Assembly (NCBI GenBank): GCA_017543025.1
Contig: JAFYGX010000059.1
Coordinates: 1-14,726 of the forward strand
Length of the DNA: 14,726 bases
Source: Solobacterium sp.
GTDB lineage: Bacteria > Bacillota_I > Bacilli_A > Erysipelotrichales > Erysipelotrichaceae
Reading direction: 5' to 3'
This document shows, piece by piece, positions 14,569-14,726 of this stretch (position 1 is the first letter of the stretch; every line of letters begins with the position of its first letter). The position numbers and the translations under genes were made by a program. The notes under the pieces are model-generated. The model searched no databases. It worked only from the letters and a program-made list of their open reading frames with translations, and had not been told where the DNA came from.

Positions 14569-14592
14569 AAAAAAACAGGCCTGAAGGCCTGT
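14569..14592 (-). terminator. intrinsic terminator of queH
   Basis: ACAGGCC (14575-14581) pairs with GGCCTGT (14586-14592) around a 4-base loop. On the minus strand a run of T follows (14575-14569). The stem reaches the first base of the queH stop codon. A second small stem TGCCG/CGGCA lies just beyond. Nothing else is seen between here and the Wzz-like gene's terminator. Confidence 0.88.
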
Positions 14593-14726
14593 CAGAGCAT
14601 CTGAGCAGTCAGCGGATCATTGCGGCCGGACGTCTGTGCTTCCTCCTGCAGAGGCATGGGGGCAGAGGATGTACTGGTACGGAACGAGTATTCGCAGCCG
14701 CAGTAATCCTGGCGGTAAAGTCCGTA
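14592..14726 (-). CDS. queH: epoxyqueuosine reductase QueH, C-terminal part (cut by window edge)
   Basis: The last 44 residues are visible. They begin YGLYRQDYCGCEYS, which matches the conserved C-terminal motif of QueH (DUF208), including the closing CGC cysteines. QueH reduces epoxyqueuosine to queuosine in the anticodon of certain tRNAs and stands in for QueG in many Bacillota. A further 30 mostly polar residues follow the motif, ending at TGA 14592-14594, which is a longer tail than I would expect. The gene starts outside the window, so the metal- and iron-sulfur-binding residues of the N-terminal part cannot be checked. It is a housekeeping gene separated from the glycan genes by two opposed terminators. 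Confidence 0.82.
   Translation of the reverse strand, partial: YGLYRQDYCGCEYSFRTSTSSAPMPLQEEAQTSGRNDPLTAQML

Overview
The window looks like chromosomal DNA of a low-to-mid GC Bacillota, possibly a gut anaerobe of the Erysipelotrichia or Clostridia. This rests on the NHLM-type peptide export operon, the QueH-type queuosine enzyme, the Shine-Dalgarno sites and the intrinsic terminators. Genus cannot be fixed from the sequence. All functional names come from motifs read by eye; no database search was run.

Layout. Positions 1-390 hold no convincing gene but a dense series of hairpins, two with GNRA tetraloops on the plus strand, and look like a structured RNA or its 3' part. Positions 393-5958 (minus strand) are one tight operon read right to left: an ECF-type sigma factor, a very short HlyD/NHLM-type adaptor, a C39 peptidase-ABC exporter, and a second NHLM-type ABC protein, ending in a strong hairpin terminator. 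Positions 5959-6657 are a long divergent intergenic region with four TTTCAG repeats at about one helical turn, next to an extended -10 promoter facing right. Positions 6658-8658 (plus) encode a polytopic GT-C-like membrane protein. It is followed at 8790-9026 by a 78-residue peptide whose leader matches the double-glycine (C39) processing consensus position by position. A shared terminator lies at 9072-9113.

Positions 9123-12853 (minus) are two overlapping genes for large membrane glycosyltransferase-like proteins: a PMT/GT39-like protein with a discoidin-like insertion, then a PTPS_related-type protein. Divergent from them, 12989-14419 (plus) encodes a Wzz-like polysaccharide co-polymerase with a C-terminal domain that looks like a BY-kinase without its P-loop. 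The two divergent promoters appear to share the same -35 DNA. The window ends in the C-terminus of QueH (minus).

How it may work together. The likely system is a peptide secretion module: sigma factor, mini-adaptor and C39/ABC pair on one side, and a GG-leader peptide with a membrane sugar-transferase-like protein on the other. No RiPP maturation enzyme is visible. The predicted mature peptide is short, hydrophilic, free of Cys and aromatic residues, and rich in Ser/Thr. It may therefore act as an unmodified signal peptide or a glycosylated one rather than a classical bacteriocin. The right half appears to serve cell-surface glycan assembly.
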